NCBI GenBank assembly: GCA_024686135.1
Contig: JAIBDQ010000005.1
Span: forward strand, 1-48,837
DNA: 48,837 bases
From: Halobacteriovorax sp.
GTDB lineage: Bacteria; Bdellovibrionota; Bacteriovoracia; Bacteriovoracales; Bacteriovoracaceae
Direction of reading: 5' to 3'
Shown here: in pieces, positions 42,574 through 48,837 of the stretch
Numbering within the stretch: position 1 is the stretch's first letter
How the letters are laid out: each line of letters starts with the position of its first letter
Notes under the pieces: model-generated
What the model was told of the DNA's origin: nothing
The model's database searches: none
Seen by the model: the letters and a program-made list of their open reading frames with translations, nothing else
Program-made: the position numbers and the translations under genes

Positions 42574-42587
42574 GCTCAAATTTGAGC
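42574..42587. promoter_or_regulatory. perfect 14-bp palindrome between clpS and the TerB-like gene
   Basis: GCTCAAATTTGAGC is perfectly symmetric. It lies between divergent genes, 24 nt upstream of the putative clpS -35 and 37 nt before the TerB-like ATG, a good place for a repressor or activator controlling either gene. Confidence 0.45.
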
Positions 42588-42623
42588 AATTACCGTGTAA
42601 ATCACTAATATAAGGGAGTAACT

Positions 42624-43133
42624 ATGTCATTTTGGGATCTTTTTAAGTCATCTAATCAAAAAGGTGGCCATCTTTCGGGTTTACACGAAAAAATTAAAAG
42701 CCTACTTCCTAACTCAACTGAGGATGAGCAAATTTTAGTGGCCTGCGTAGCAGGACTTTTCGCAAGGGTCATCTATATAGACTTTGAAGTACATAAAAAT
42801 GAAATCGTAAAAATGAAAGATGCTCTAGATCATTGGACTAATCTTCCTGAAAAAGACATCAATGCAATTGTAGAAGTCTCGATACAAGAGATTAAAGACC
42901 TAGCAGGTCTTGAGAATCATAAATACGCAAAGCCCTTAAGTGAAATACTTCCCAAAGATCAAAGATATGGACTTCTTGAATCAATATTTCAAATTGCTGC
43001 TAGTGACGGAACTGTTGATGAAAAAGAGTCTGAAGAGATTAGAGTCATCGCAACTGGACTCCTACTTGAGCACAAGCATTTTATTTCTGCCCGTGCCTCA
43101 GTAATGGAATATCTTGGAGCCCTAAGATCTTAG
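42624..43133 (+). CDS. TerB-family protein
   Basis: A 169-residue all-helical protein of the TerB/DjlA-N fold. The central repeats with conserved acidic residues are FARVIYIDFEVHKNEIVKMK (46-65) and, in the second half, IFQIAASDGTVDEKESEEIRVIA (about 122-145), the D-G-x-V/I-x-x-x-E pattern typical of TerB. TerB domains appear in tellurite and other envelope stress systems and in DnaJ-like co-chaperones; specific role unknown. GGGAG lies 6 nt before the ATG. It is divergent from clpS-clpA and overlaps the convergent catalase-like gene by 4 nt. Confidence 0.82.
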   Translation: MSFWDLFKSSNQKGGHLSGLHEKIKSLLPNSTEDEQILVACVAGLFARVIYIDFEVHKNEIVKMKDALDHWTNLPEKDINAIVEVSIQEIKDLAGLENHKYAKPLSEILPKDQRYGLLESIFQIAASDGTVDEKESEEIRVIATGLLLEHKHFISARASVMEYLGALRS

Positions 43134-44065
43134 TGGTTTAAATCACTTTTCCATTTTGGGTGATGAAAATGAAGTCTATGGTCGCAAGAGTTTGAAGCTG
43201 CTGATTCTGTAAATCTAACAACTCCAATTTTTTTCCAGTTCTTCTTCCCGTTAGTTTCACCATTAGAAACTGAGATATCCATTAGTAGCTCACCACTATA
43301 ATTCTCAATTCTAAGTTCATCTCTAAAGTCTTTGCGATCAACAGTTTGACCTTTTTGTGCTCCTATCTTCATAAACTCGGGAGTACGGATAGATTCAGGG
43401 TTAGCTTCACCTAAATGAGAGATTTCATAAACTTGTCTAATATTTGGATTTGCATCTGCCATTCCAAAAGTTAAGGCCAGCTTAGCTGCGTATATAGCGT
43501 GGGCCAAGACAGCAGTCGTTACTGAAGTCTCGGGGGCATTGGTCATTTCAACCCCTGTATAATGAGGAGCTTTAGTTCCACCCAAGTCATCCACTAAAAA
43601 GAAGTTTGCCGTTTCTAGTTTTTCTTCATGAAGTGGATTATTAGTTGGAAAGATTTTTCCCGCTAATCCAAAACCTCTGTTGCGCCCTTGTGTCGTTCCA
43701 GATAAAGCGGTCGAAGCTCTTGCAACGATCAATGCTTCCGAGCCTTTTTTGAAATATCCGCCATAAGGATTCTCTTCTGTAATTTCCCAGGTCCCTGTGA
43801 GACAGATTCCATTCGGATGGGCCAATTTTCTAAACTGAGGTAAGATATCAGACCTGTCACTAAGAGTTCTCTTGGCAGCTCTTTTAATTTTATTTTTAAG
43901 AAAGCCAAAAAGGCTTGCTACTGAAATCTTATTTTTTGGTAGAACTTTATATGTATCACTTTCTACTTGGGACCAGACTTCTGAATAAGTACTTCCTTCA
44001 TATTGTTTAGCCTGTACTGAACCAAAACTAAAAATCAATGCAGCTGTTATCAAAATGGTTTTCAT
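43130..44065 (-). CDS. exported catalase-superfamily-like protein
   Basis: A 311-residue protein with a signal peptide (1-19, SVQA-K). Residues 80-165 follow the order of the haem-catalase core: the His83 region AHPNGICLTGTWEIT corresponds to the distal-His strand, ARAST (115-119) to VRFST, FGLAGKIFPT to the distal-Asn region and TANFFLVDD to the next strand. This pattern fits the small catalase-related SrpA/y4iL group. I cannot locate the R-x-x-x-Y proximal haem ligand with certainty, so haem peroxidase activity is a guess. AGAGGA precedes the ATG. It lies 121 nt downstream of araC on the same strand. Confidence 0.55.
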   Translation of the reverse strand: MKTILITAALIFSFGSVQAKQYEGSTYSEVWSQVESDTYKVLPKNKISVASLFGFLKNKIKRAAKRTLSDRSDILPQFRKLAHPNGICLTGTWEITEENPYGGYFKKGSEALIVARASTALSGTTQGRNRGFGLAGKIFPTNNPLHEEKLETANFFLVDDLGGTKAPHYTGVEMTNAPETSVTTAVLAHAIYAAKLALTFGMADANPNIRQVYEISHLGEANPESIRTPEFMKIGAQKGQTVDRKDFRDELRIENYSGELLMDISVSNGETNGKKNWKKIGVVRFTESAASNSCDHRLHFHHPKWKSDLNH

Positions 44066-44186
44066 ATAAGTCCTCTCTAACGTTCAAATTCAAAGGTGTT
44101 ATATGAAAAAATATTTCAGAGTTTTTGATATTTTGTGCGGATAGGTAAAATATGAGTAAATTCAGCTATTTAATGTATGGAACTCT

Positions 44187-45083
44187 TTACACTAGTTCGA
44201 TGGGGATAAAGTATTCGGAGATAGAATCACTACTATTCATATCGAAACGATGATCAAAGACCTCCATATCGTCACCCTTGGCCCTTTTAAACTTAGAGTT
44301 TGGAAGCCAGGTCCCATAGATATAGGAAATGGTGTGAACTGTCGTATCACCTAGTCCCGAGTTTTTAAAAGAAGCATATTTCATGGGGGGAATTGTATAA
44401 GTGCTTAACCCTTCAGGAACCACATCAAAATCACTTACTTCCACCGCAGATAAATAGCGCATCATATCTTCTTCATTATGCATGCCTTCAGATTTGGCTA
44501 TTCCAAAAGAAGATTTCCCAATGCGACTTTTAATTTCATTTTTTCTTTTATTAAAGTTTTGCCATGTTCCCACTAGTAATGGAACCAGCTTCTCTGCCCC
44601 CACTAAATGTGAAGGCATATCGATTTCAAGACCAATAAATTTTCGCTCAGGAAGATCCAGAATACGTGGAATAGATTCTATACCACCATTTATATGTTTA
44701 AGAGTTTCGATAGAAAGCATTGGTTTTTTATTTATAATAAGGTTTGGTTTTTCATCTCTTACTTTTTTAGGCGTTCTTCCAAAATGTCCCTTAAAAGCTC
44801 TAGAAAAAGCCTCCTGAGAACCAAATTGAAACTCTAATGCAATATCAAGAATTCGCTCCTCAGTTTCAAGAAGCTTATTCGCAGCAAGAGTTAATCTTCT
44901 CCCCCGCAAGTAATTACCGAGAGTATCTCCTACCATTGACTTGAATATTCTTTGAAACTGCCAGACGCTGTAGCCTGACTTGGCCGCAAAATCTTTAACA
45001 GAAAGAGGTGCATTTAAGTTCTCCTCTATCTCATTAACGATATTTTGAATAATTAAGAGCAGTTCTTCCTGAGTACGTTTCAC
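44187..45083 (-). CDS. AraC-family regulator with GyrI-like effector domain (Rob-like)
   Basis: A 298-residue protein with GTG start. The N-terminal AraC double helix-turn-helix (about 12-112) has KDFAAKSGYSVWQFQRIFK, then ILDIALEFQFGSQEAFSRAFK and FGRTPKKVR. The C-terminal GyrI-like/effector-binding domain (about 135-298) begins with SIPRILDLPERKFIGLE, as in Rob and BmrR-type ligand sensors. Such proteins activate stress and multidrug genes on binding small hydrophobic ligands. It is divergent from dps, and the palindrome at 45145-45158 is a likely binding site. A TGCTATAAT lies 6 nt before the GTG, with no ribosome binding site. Confidence 0.87.
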   Translation of the reverse strand: MKRTQEELLLIIQNIVNEIEENLNAPLSVKDFAAKSGYSVWQFQRIFKSMVGDTLGNYLRGRRLTLAANKLLETEERILDIALEFQFGSQEAFSRAFKGHFGRTPKKVRDEKPNLIINKKPMLSIETLKHINGGIESIPRILDLPERKFIGLEIDMPSHLVGAEKLVPLLVGTWQNFNKRKNEIKSRIGKSSFGIAKSEGMHNEEDMMRYLSAVEVSDFDVVPEGLSTYTIPPMKYASFKNSGLGDTTVHTISYIYGTWLPNSKFKRAKGDDMEVFDHRFDMNSSDSISEYFIPIELV

Positions 45084-45089
45084 TTTGAA

Positions 45090-45098
45090 ATTATAGCA
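45090..45098 (-). promoter_or_regulatory. extended -10 promoter directly before araC
   Basis: Minus-strand TGC-TATAAT: a perfect -10 with the TG extension, 6 nt before the GTG start codon. No good -35 is seen, as is common for extended -10 promoters. It predicts a leaderless araC mRNA. Confidence 0.5.
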
Positions 45099-45144
45099 TC
45101 TTTATAATAGCAAACAGGGAAAAAGCCCGCTTATAACTTTAACA

Positions 45145-45183
45145 TTAGTAGCTACTAACATTATATCATATTTTATTTATAAT
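45145..45183 (+). promoter_or_regulatory. dps promoter with a perfect palindrome over its -35
   Basis: The palindrome TTAGTAGCTACTAA (45145-45158) overlaps CTAACA (45155-45160, 4 of 6 to -35 consensus). A 17-nt spacer leads to a perfect TATAAT (45178-45183), 70 nt before the dps ATG. The sequence around the -10, TTATAATAATTA, also resembles a peroxide-regulator (PerR-type) half of the operator, but imperfectly. Confidence 0.5.
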
Positions 45184-45253
45184 AATTAATGTCATACTGG
45201 GTTCAACTTTTAAATGATTGCAAACAATTATGTCTTTATTCAAAGGAGGATTA

Positions 45254-45718
45254 ATGAATACTGGATTAACTAAAGAACATACGGAAAAGGTTTCTTTTGG
45301 CTTATCTTCGGTTCTTGCCGACACTTACGCCTTATACCTACAGACGCAAAACTTTCACTGGAATGTTAAAGGTTCAAAGTTCTACCAGCTTCATGCACTT
45401 TTTGAAGAACAATATACGGAAATGGCAGAGGCTATTGACGATATCGCTGAAAGAATTAGGGCCCTGGGTTTTCGAGCGCCAGGTAGTTTTTCTGAATTCC
45501 AAAAGCTAACAACTATTAAAGAAGTTACAGGTGAAATGCCTGCTGATGAAATGATTAAAACATTGGTTCAGGGACACGAAACAATTACTCGAAAGGCCCG
45601 TGAAGTAATAGATATGTCTAGCAAGCATCGCGACGAAGGGAGTGCAGATCTCCTATCAGGGAGAATTACTACCCACGAGAAAACGACCTGGATGCTAAAG
45701 AGCTTACTTGAACAATAA
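45254..45718 (+). CDS. dps: Dps-family ferritin-like DNA-protection protein
   Basis: A 154-residue protein from the ATG at 45254, fixed by AAGGAGG 4 nt upstream; the frame opens 12 codons earlier. The inter-subunit ferroxidase residues are all present: His35 (NFHWNVKG), His47, Asp62 and Glu66, at the spacing of E. coli Dps. The 12-mer oxidises and stores iron with H2O2 and can coat DNA. The short N-terminus lacks the lysine-rich DNA-binding tail of E. coli Dps. It is followed by the helical stress protein gene after 25 nt. Confidence 0.95.
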   Translation: MNTGLTKEHTEKVSFGLSSVLADTYALYLQTQNFHWNVKGSKFYQLHALFEEQYTEMAEAIDDIAERIRALGFRAPGSFSEFQKLTTIKEVTGEMPADEMIKTLVQGHETITRKAREVIDMSSKHRDEGSADLLSGRITTHEKTTWMLKSLLEQ

Positions 45719-45743
45719 TTTATAACTAACTGAGGAGATTTTT

Positions 45744-46043
45744 ATGACTTACCAAGACAAACTTGTAAAAAATATGGAAAACAAGATCGAAAAAGTGAAT
45801 GAACATATCAACGACTTCCAGTCGGTAGTTGAAAAGTTTCCGTCAAATGTTGATAACGAAGTTAAAACATTAGTAAAAGACCTCAATCAACGAAAAGGGA
45901 ACTTAGAAGAAAAAGTAAGCGCTATTAAAAAGGCTTCTGACAATGCCTTTGCTGACCTGGAAATTGGAGTGCAGATCGCTTCCAAAGACCTGGATATGGC
46001 CTACCAAAGCGCTAAAGAGCGATTCAAAAGAGTTCAATCTTAA
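45744..46043 (+). CDS. small coiled-coil protein, sll1863-type stress protein
   Basis: A 99-residue, entirely helical, charged protein. Heptad patterns run from residue 5 to the end, with NAFADLEIGVQIASKDLDMA and SAKERFK near the C-terminus resembling the sll1863-like stress-response family (W/F-x-D-L-x-x-G). It has no Cys and no signal peptide. Ribosome binding site GAGGAG precedes the ATG, and the 25-nt gap to dps indicates one operon. Biochemical role is unknown; structural or membrane-associated helical bundle proteins are the usual guess. Confidence 0.7.
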   Translation: MTYQDKLVKNMENKIEKVNEHINDFQSVVEKFPSNVDNEVKTLVKDLNQRKGNLEEKVSAIKKASDNAFADLEIGVQIASKDLDMAYQSAKERFKRVQS

Positions 46044-46060
46044 TTGAACTAACTAAACCA

Positions 46061-46109
46061 CCTATATACATATAACATTACATATACCCAATGTTATATG
46101 TCATATAGG
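46061..46109. repeat. long inverted repeat upstream of ctc
   Basis: The left arm at 46061-46079 (CCTATATACATATAACATT) pairs with 46090-46109, the right arm carrying one extra C; the loop is 10 nt. No T-run follows, so it is not a terminator of the dps operon. It ends 54 nt before the ctc start codon. The same GTTATATG word occurs upstream of the catalase-like gene (44098-44105). Confidence 0.6.
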
Positions 46110-46163
46110 TAATAAGAAGATTATGCCATAGTAAGGATGTACTAACTATCACAAGGAGATCAA

Positions 46164-46769
46164 GTGAATAAGATTAATATTAAGAACCGAACTTCAGAAA
46201 ACGAGCTTTTTAATATGCGTCAGCAAAATATAATCCCCGGTGTACTCTATGGGCCTACTATTAAAAATGAAACGATCATGGCCACAAAAAGAGAACTTCA
46301 AAGAGTGACGAGTAATCTTGGAGAGGTTTACGAAGTAAACTCAGATAGAGGTACTGTCTATGTAAAGTTTGATGAAATTCAAAAAGACCCAGTCACCAAA
46401 GAGTATATCCATTTCTCCCTCGTTCAGTTGCCAAAGGGCGTAGAGAACGATGTAGATGTACCTTTAACTTTTAGCGGTACTCCTACCGGTGCTAAGCACG
46501 GCGGAACTCTCGTCATCATTAAAGATGAACTGACTTTAACTGGGAAGCCTTCAGATATGCCGCATAAGATTTCTGGAGATACATCAAAACTAGAAATCGG
46601 GGATAAACTAACAATAAAAGATTTAAAGCTTCCAAAGGGAGTCACCACGACCGAAAGTGAAGACGAGGTCATTGCAGTGTGCATGCCTCCCGTAAAGGAA
46701 GAGGATTTAATAACTGATACTACAGTTACGCCAATGCTTGATGAAGAGACTCCTTCCGATCATAATTAA
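46164..46769 (+). CDS. ctc: bL25 family protein, Ctc-type general stress protein
   Basis: A 201-residue protein with GTG start and AAGGAG 5 nt upstream. The N-terminal bL25 5S-rRNA-binding domain (1 to about 90) has QQNIIPGVLYGP, VYVKFDEIQKDPVTKEYIHFSLVQL. The C-terminal beta TL5/CTC domain (about 91-180) has VPLTFSGTPTGAKHGGTLVI and EIGDKLTIKDLKLPKGV. The RNA-binding N-terminus is shortened and less basic than in standard L25. It may be a stress paralogue of the ribosomal protein rather than the main one. Location beside dps fits the Ctc role. It ends in a strong terminator. Confidence 0.88.
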   Translation: MNKINIKNRTSENELFNMRQQNIIPGVLYGPTIKNETIMATKRELQRVTSNLGEVYEVNSDRGTVYVKFDEIQKDPVTKEYIHFSLVQLPKGVENDVDVPLTFSGTPTGAKHGGTLVIIKDELTLTGKPSDMPHKISGDTSKLEIGDKLTIKDLKLPKGVTTTESEDEVIAVCMPPVKEEDLITDTTVTPMLDEETPSDHN

Positions 46770-46782
46770 GTAGTCAAAATCG

Positions 46783-46819
46783 ACCTATGGTAGCTTTCAG
46801 CGGCTACCATAGGTTTTTT
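46783..46819 (+). terminator. Rho-independent terminator of ctc
   Basis: A 12-bp perfect stem, ACCTATGGTAGC (46783-46794) with GCTACCATAGGT (46803-46814), 8-nt loop, followed by TTTTTT. It lies 13 nt after the stop codon. Confidence 0.95.
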
Positions 46820-46846
46820 ACTTAACGAATCAATCCGAAGGCATTC

Positions 46847-47029
46847 ATGAGCGATAAAAAAGATCAACCCAGTGTTATTCCCAAAACTCCAGGTCATCCA
46901 GCTCCGACTCCGGAGCCTGAACCAGCGACTATTCCAAGAAAAATCCCAGAGCCAAGTTCACCCGATCCAAAGCCCCCTGTAGAGGTCCCTATAGTAGAAC
47001 CGGAAGAAGTACCGAATAAAGAAAAATGA
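46847..47029 (+). CDS. small proline-rich peptide
   Basis: A 60-residue reading frame with AAGG 7 nt before the ATG. It is rich in Pro, Glu, Val and Lys (PTPEPEPATIP and KPPVEVP type sequence), acidic overall and surely disordered. It resembles a free linker or a TonB-like proline spacer without any domain. It lies right after the ctc terminator. It could be a genuine small protein or a chance ORF; the ribosome binding site and clear amino-acid bias favour the former. Confidence 0.5.
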   Translation: MSDKKDQPSVIPKTPGHPAPTPEPEPATIPRKIPEPSSPDPKPPVEVPIVEPEEVPNKEK

Positions 47030-47046
47030 AGTGAAAGAACAACTTA

Positions 47047-47127
47047 GTGGATACGTTCTTCAAAGGACTTATTTTATTTTCAGGCATTGCCTTTATTAGC
47101 TATGGTCTTTTGTGTCTATTCACCTAG
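47047..47127 (+). CDS. possible 26-residue single-span membrane peptide
   Basis: A GTG-initiated frame, MDTFFKGLILFSGIAFISYG then LLCLFT, almost wholly hydrophobic after residue 6. It lies 17 nt after the proline-rich ORF. There is no good ribosome binding site, so it would depend on translation from the upstream ORF. Support is only the amino-acid pattern. Confidence 0.22.
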   Translation: MDTFFKGLILFSGIAFISYGLLCLFT

Positions 47128-47144
47128 GACTACAGGATAGATGT

Positions 47145-47810
47145 CTATCGATCAAGAATTTTTACTATGTTCTCTAAAGAGGCCAATCCAAAATTAATTT
47201 TCTTCATAAAACTTGGGTCGTGGGGAATAAAAGTAAAGTTATGGTGGCGAGACCAAATATTTTTAAGTTTTCGATCTAACTCGATCGCCTTTTTTTGATC
47301 TTCATTTCTTATAGGGTTTCCCCCCTCAATAGACATTCCCCCAACAGCTGCCGTCTCAAAAAAAAGAACCGCATCATAAAAAGAAAACTCCTTTTCTAGA
47401 GTTGTCCCCATCTCTTTAAAGTAATCCTCTTCGGAGTCTGGCCAGTAGGCAGCGCCATCCACTGTTCCGCGGTCACATAAAAGAGTTCTATGCGGGTATA
47501 GAGCAGCATGGGCCTTCTCGTTGTTCATTTGAGTATGGTAGATTGCATGCTGAACAGCTTTGATGGCAACCTTGTCGTCACTCCTTGGGAAGCCCCCAGA
47601 GAAGAGAAGTGTAGCCGTTTCAGGAACGACAACTAAGCAATCTCCAATTTCACGACGAAACAAGTCAGCGGCCGTTGTTTTCCCACCCCCAGGTCCACCA
47701 GTTACAACAATTCTATGAGCTCTATTTCCATTTCTTTCCAATTCATTCTCACTTTTAATTTTTCTAATAACTAAGTTAAGTATAACAGGTTCCAAAACCT
47801 CTTTGGCCAT
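47145..47810 (-). CDS. AAA_28-type P-loop NTPase
   Basis: A 221-residue protein with Walker A GGPGGGKTT (38-46) after the strand HRIVVT. Then come VVPETATLLFSGGFPR (about 60-75), a kinase-like LLCDRGTVDGAAYWPD (about 108-123) and FYDAVLFFET (about 143-152). This is the AAA_28/NadR-like kinase-fold pattern of nucleotide or nicotinamide-riboside-type kinases. Substrate unknown. An N-terminal extension of about 32 residues precedes the usual start of the fold; there is no ribosome binding site before the ATG, only a TAGATT 6 nt upstream. It is divergent from the Na/Pi cotransporter gene. Confidence 0.78.
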   Translation of the reverse strand: MAKEVLEPVILNLVIRKIKSENELERNGNRAHRIVVTGGPGGGKTTAADLFRREIGDCLVVVPETATLLFSGGFPRSDDKVAIKAVQHAIYHTQMNNEKAHAALYPHRTLLCDRGTVDGAAYWPDSEEDYFKEMGTTLEKEFSFYDAVLFFETAAVGGMSIEGGNPIRNEDQKKAIELDRKLKNIWSRHHNFTFIPHDPSFMKKINFGLASLENIVKILDR

Positions 47811-47952
47811 TGGTAGAATCTAACGCGCAACAGTAAACCAAATCCATATATCCTAACGAAGTTGAGCTATGTCATACTTTTATGTTCCTCTTTCATGAGA
47901 TAGTAAGTCTTAGATTAGGAACAACTACTCTTATAGTTAGCAGGACGCATAA

Positions 47953-48837
47953 TTGAAAGACCTTCAAATAGCATTAGTAGCGATTTCCAGCATAATTCTT
48001 TTTATCTTTGGTTTAGAAAATTTCTCCAAAGAAATAAATAAGATAACTGGTGAGAAATTTAGAACATTTCTAGGAAGAGTTACAAGCTCTACTCCTATAG
48101 GTGTTCTTCTTGGTGCTGTAGTCACTGCGGTTATTCAATCGAGTTCTGCAACCTCTGTTATTGCAATAGGTCTGGTAAACGCAGGAGTCTTATCTTTTAA
48201 GAATAGTGTAGGAATTATTTTTGGATCTAATATCGGTACCACCGTTACCGCTCATCTTATTGCTTTTAAGTTAACTAATTTTGCTCCAGTTCTGATAATA
48301 GCAGGTTTTCTTTTAACACTTACAAAATCAAAATTTAAAGTGCCAGCAAAGGCCTTATTTTATTTTGGCTTTGTCTTTTTCAGTCTAAACCTCGTTTCTT
48401 CAAGCTTAGCGCCACTAAAAGATGATCCCAGAATTATAGCTTACCTAACAGGACCTCAAAATATTTTAATTTCATTACTTGCCGGTATGCTTATAACAGC
48501 CTTGATTCAATCAAGCTCGGTTACAACGGGTTTAGCAGTTATACTCACACAACAAGGAATCCTAAATATTGAAAATGCCATTCCCATACTTATGGGAGCC
48601 AATATTGGAACTACTGCAACAGCCATGCTCTCTATTATCAACATGGATATCTCTGCAAAGAAAACAGCTTGTGCTCACTTTCTATTCAATATAGGTGGAG
48701 TCCTATTCTTTTTACCTATATTTTATATATTGAAGCCAAAGTTAGGCTTATTAAATGGTAATTCGAGCCTCGCCCTTGCAAATTTTCATCTTGTTTTTAA
48801 TATCTCCACCACAATCCTCTTCGTGGCCCTAAAGAAC
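47953..48837 (+). CDS. Na+/phosphate cotransporter family protein, 5' part
   Basis: I translated the open frame from a TTG at 47953 (AGGA 9 nt upstream) to the window edge: 295 codons without a stop. It has repeated hydrophobic segments and the two inverted QSSS repeats of the Na/Pi cotransporter family (PF02690), QSSSATS (62-68) and QSSSVTT about 125 residues later. Each is followed by a conserved GxNIGTT motif (GSNIGTTVTA and GANIGTTATA). It should import phosphate with sodium across the inner membrane; a C-terminal PhoU-like domain may lie outside the window. Confidence 0.9.
   Translation, partial: MKDLQIALVAISSIILFIFGLENFSKEINKITGEKFRTFLGRVTSSTPIGVLLGAVVTAVIQSSSATSVIAIGLVNAGVLSFKNSVGIIFGSNIGTTVTAHLIAFKLTNFAPVLIIAGFLLTLTKSKFKVPAKALFYFGFVFFSLNLVSSSLAPLKDDPRIIAYLTGPQNILISLLAGMLITALIQSSSVTTGLAVILTQQGILNIENAIPILMGANIGTTATAMLSIINMDISAKKTACAHFLFNIGGVLFFLPIFYILKPKLGLLNGNSSLALANFHLVFNISTTILFVALKN

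Noticed and set aside
1-48837. Insertion sequences, integrases, attachment sites, phage genes, rRNA
   Set aside because: I looked for transposase or integrase-like reading frames, terminal inverted repeats with target duplications, tRNA-adjacent integration and rRNA sequence, and found none. tRNA-Val is not followed by a repeat of its 3' end in this window.

Overview
The window is AT-rich, gene-dense chromosomal DNA with no insertion sequence, phage gene or CRISPR array. The gene content fits a Gram-negative delta-like predator lineage, Bdellovibrionota, most like the marine Bacteriovoracaceae/Halobacteriovorax. The clues are many signal-peptide proteins, lipoproteins and beta-barrels of unknown function, a lysine/alanine histone-like protein, a PIN-PhoH ATPase, a UPF0164/PorV-type barrel paired with a lipoprotein, and a COG4324 aminopeptidase-like lipoprotein. 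The lineage is an inference from gene style; no rRNA is present to prove it.

Layout. 1-2.5 kb: the 5' part of a 2-oxoacid:ferredoxin oxidoreductase alpha subunit (minus), a glycosyltransferase, an exported MsrB and tRNA-Val(UAC). 2.5-10.2 kb: secreted unknowns, including a paralogous pair flanking an HExxH lipoprotein and a membrane protein with a spermidine-synthase-like domain, then an AI-2E family transporter. 10.3-16.2 kb: lon, a secreted HExxH protein, clpX and clpP. 16.4-20.2 kb: 2-Cys peroxiredoxin, DedA, a small unknown, a PilZ protein and PIN-PhoH. 20.4-25.3 kb: lipoprotein/barrel pair, aminotransferase, coaD, rsmD and an acidic protein. 25.5-31.5 kb: a 953-residue protein that looks like a decayed N6-adenine methylase/specificity protein, a ChaN-domain protein, and a membrane kinase-like ATPase without an evident H-box. 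31.6-38.7 kb: TonB-like protein, an ECF sigma/anti-sigma pair, a calcium-loop lipoprotein, an operon of barrel, aminopeptidase-like lipoprotein and gshB, then miaB. 39-42.6 kb: histone-like protein and clpS-clpA. 42.6-46.8 kb: TerB-like protein and a stress cluster (catalase-like exported protein, Rob-like AraC regulator, Dps, sll1863-like helical protein, Ctc/bL25). 46.8-48.8 kb: proline-rich peptide, AAA_28-type NTPase and the start of a Na/Pi cotransporter.

Genes that work together. Cytosolic proteolysis is almost complete here (Lon; ClpXP; ClpS as N-degron adaptor for ClpA; ClpA and ClpX both able to use the single ClpP). Redox and stress defence is represented by peroxiredoxin, MsrB, glutathione synthetase, Dps, the catalase-like protein and Ctc. 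Several intergenic regions carry perfect palindromes, notably between araC and dps, between clpS and the TerB gene, and upstream of the histone-like gene. Several genes lack a usable ribosome binding site and have a -10-like hexamer about 6 nt before the start codon, which suggests leaderless mRNAs. The least explained pieces are the methylase-like/ChaN-like pair at 25.5-30.1 kb and the GC-rich structured intergenic elements downstream of the lon and histone-like gene terminators.
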